The position numbers were made by a program, and so were the translations under genes. The notes beneath the pieces are model-generated. The model searched no databases and was not told the DNA's origin. It worked only from the letters and a program-made list of their open reading frames with translations. Below, piece by piece: positions 62,645 through 64,000 of a stretch of 64,000 nucleotides of DNA (positions are counted from its first letter, which is position 1; every line of letters begins with the position of its first letter). This DNA is from Cytophagaceae bacterium. GTDB taxonomy: Bacteria > Bacteroidota > Bacteroidia > Cytophagales > Flexibacteraceae. The stretch is from assembly GCA_027490155.1 (NCBI GenBank), contig JAIXYP010000039.1, positions 1 through 64,000 on the forward strand, given 5' to 3'.

Positions 62645-63952
62645 ATGAGCCTAAACAGGTTAACATCGCGATATTGGGTACGGATAGGAGCTATGGCAGC
62701 CACCGTACTGACGCTACATTTTTCTGCCATTGCCCAAGACGGAGCCGCTACCCCAGCACCTGCTGATGGAGCTGCCGCTGCTGCCCCAGCCCCCGCCGCT
62801 GGTGGTGGTGACGCCGTTGCAGGCGAAGCTGTCTTCAATGCCAACTGTAAACAATGCCACGCCATCAACGAGCAAGTTGTAGGCCCTGCCCTGCGGGATG
62901 CCCACAAACGCTGGCCAAGTGACAAGGCTTTGACCGAGTTTATCAAGTATCCGCAGAAGACCATCGACGGTGGTAATGCGTATGCTAAAGGCCTTTACGA
63001 CAAGTACAAGCAATACATGCCGAACCACAACTTCCTTAAGGATGAGGAGATCGGTAGTGTTATTGCCTGGATCAAGGCCGAAAGTGCCAAGCCAGTCACT
63101 GCTGCTGCTGCCCCAGCTGCTGCAGACGGTAAAGGCGGTGCTGCTGCCGATGCAGGTGCTGGTGCCGGCATTGACTCGAGCTTCTTGACCTATATACTTG
63201 GTGCGTTGGTATTGGTCCTTATCCTGCTGATTGCGGTTTTGGGCTTGATCACCACCGTACTGACCAAGTACCTCAACAACAACGAAAACCTCACCGAGGC
63301 TGACAAGGAATACGCCCTAGATGCTCCTAATTACAAGTCTTTCTTCGGTAGCAAGGCATTCTTGTTCGTCGTGACCTTCATCTTTACGATGGTTGTCCTC
63401 AAGGCGGGTTTTGACAAGGTCTATGGCATCAACGTCAATACTGGTTACGCCCCAACCCAGCCAATTCCGTTCTCGCACAAGTTGCACGCTGGCACCTACG
63501 AGATCGATTGCGGTTACTGCCACACTGGTGTTTACAAAGGCAAGTCTGCTACCATCCCATCGGTCAACATCTGCTTGAACTGCCACAACGCTATCAAGAC
63601 AGGCTCGCCGAACATGCAGAAACTCTACAAGGCAGTCGAGAACAACAAACCAATCGAGTGGGTACGTGTACACAACCTGCCTGACCTAGCTTACTTCAAC
63701 CACTCGCAGCACACCGTCGTGGGCAAAATTGAGTGCGAGAAGTGCCACGGCGCCATCAAAGAGATGGAAGTTGTTGAGCAGCACAGCACCCTTACCATGG
63801 GCTGGTGTATCAACTGCCACCGCGAGACCGTCGTCAAGACCGAAGGCAATGCCTATTATGACAAACTAGTGAAACTGCACGCTGACAAAACCAACAAGCC
63901 GATGACTGTCGAAAACATCGGTGGCCTGGAGTGTAGCAAGTGCCACTACTAA
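62645..63952 (+). CDS. actA: alternative complex III subunit ActA fused to an N-terminal monohaem cytochrome c
   Basis: Membrane-anchored multihaem cytochrome c of the quinol-oxidising alternative complex III. Six CxxCH haem sites are visible. Numbered from ATG 62615 they begin at Cys78, 299, 320, 374, 398 and 440 (subtract 10 for the start used here). The first lies in a class I cytochrome c domain with axial Met in YMPNH; the other five form the usual pentahaem ActA part, closing in LECSKCHY. Two membrane segments (about 190-215 and 247-262) separate them. Ala/Pro-rich linkers flank the cytochrome c domain. I chose ATG 62645 because a complete promoter ends at 62601. The operon should continue with actB beyond the window. 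Confidence 0.88.
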   Translation: MSLNRLTSRYWVRIGAMAATVLTLHFSAIAQDGAATPAPADGAAAAAPAPAAGGGDAVAGEAVFNANCKQCHAINEQVVGPALRDAHKRWPSDKALTEFIKYPQKTIDGGNAYAKGLYDKYKQYMPNHNFLKDEEIGSVIAWIKAESAKPVTAAAAPAAADGKGGAAADAGAGAGIDSSFLTYILGALVLVLILLIAVLGLITTVLTKYLNNNENLTEADKEYALDAPNYKSFFGSKAFLFVVTFIFTMVVLKAGFDKVYGINVNTGYAPTQPIPFSHKLHAGTYEIDCGYCHTGVYKGKSATIPSVNICLNCHNAIKTGSPNMQKLYKAVENNKPIEWVRVHNLPDLAYFNHSQHTVVGKIECEKCHGAIKEMEVVEQHSTLTMGWCINCHRETVVKTEGNAYYDKLVKLHADKTNKPMTVENIGGLECSKCHY

Positions 63953-64000
63953 TTACCATTATCCTTTTCGGGGATGATAACCGACCGCTCTAGAAGCTAA

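Noticed and set aside
1-64000. tRNA, rRNA or riboswitch genes
   Set aside because: I scanned for TPsiC-like GGTTCGA-type arms and rRNA landmarks and found none that could be folded into a convincing structure; a covariance-model search would settle this.

Overview
The window comes from a member of the Bacteroidota. Four proteins carry type IX secretion (T9SS) C-terminal sorting domains, there is a TonB-dependent receptor with a carboxypeptidase-regulatory-like front domain, ActA of alternative complex III lies at the right end, and Shine-Dalgarno sequences are not evident. Two promoters match the Bacteroidota pattern TTTG-N19-TAnnTTTG exactly. Base composition is near half GC, except for one clearly AT-rich kinase gene at 10.5-12.05 kb. 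I saw no rRNA or tRNA gene.

Layout. 0-7.4 kb holds metabolism and surface genes: glycine cleavage H protein, an aldo/keto reductase with a biotin carrier protein, a secreted beta-helix protein, a histidine ammonia-lyase-type enzyme and DUF3307. 7.4-12 kb is an accessory stretch: SatD under a promoter overlaid by five 29-bp palindromic repeats, a GNAT acetyltransferase, a DUF433/PIN-like toxin-antitoxin-type pair and the AT-rich Ser/Thr kinase. 12-24.2 kb mixes envelope genes (M61 peptidase, a sugar transferase, a GT2 glycosyltransferase, small lipoproteins, a MarR regulator divergent from a TonB-dependent receptor) and ends in an AlbA_2/GHKL ATPase gene followed by a seven-unit array with 64-65 bp period. 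24.7-27.7 kb shows rearrangement: an intact DUF6913 gene, a T9SS protein, and a chimera of two truncated gene copies. 27.9-31.3 kb is mostly housekeeping (Mrp, TerB-like, an exonuclease-fold protein with substituted active-site residues, a small barrel). 31.5-38.4 kb is a phage-like head-gene cluster with no terminase, tail, lysis or integrase gene in view. 38.8-45.7 kb has a SprT-like protein, two related lipoproteins, an LptF/G permease, an EamA transporter and an HtrA protease. 46.4-57.8 kb has a 3456-residue T9SS protein followed by a short protein homologous to its C-terminal end. The rest holds an outer-membrane barrel protein, TsaE, an alanine dehydrogenase-family protein and ActA.

The items most worth a second look are the 64-65 bp array beside the AlbA_2 ATPase, the palindromic array on the SatD promoter, the head-only capsid cluster, the degenerate exonuclease active site, and the giant surface protein with its stand-alone C-terminal paralogue.
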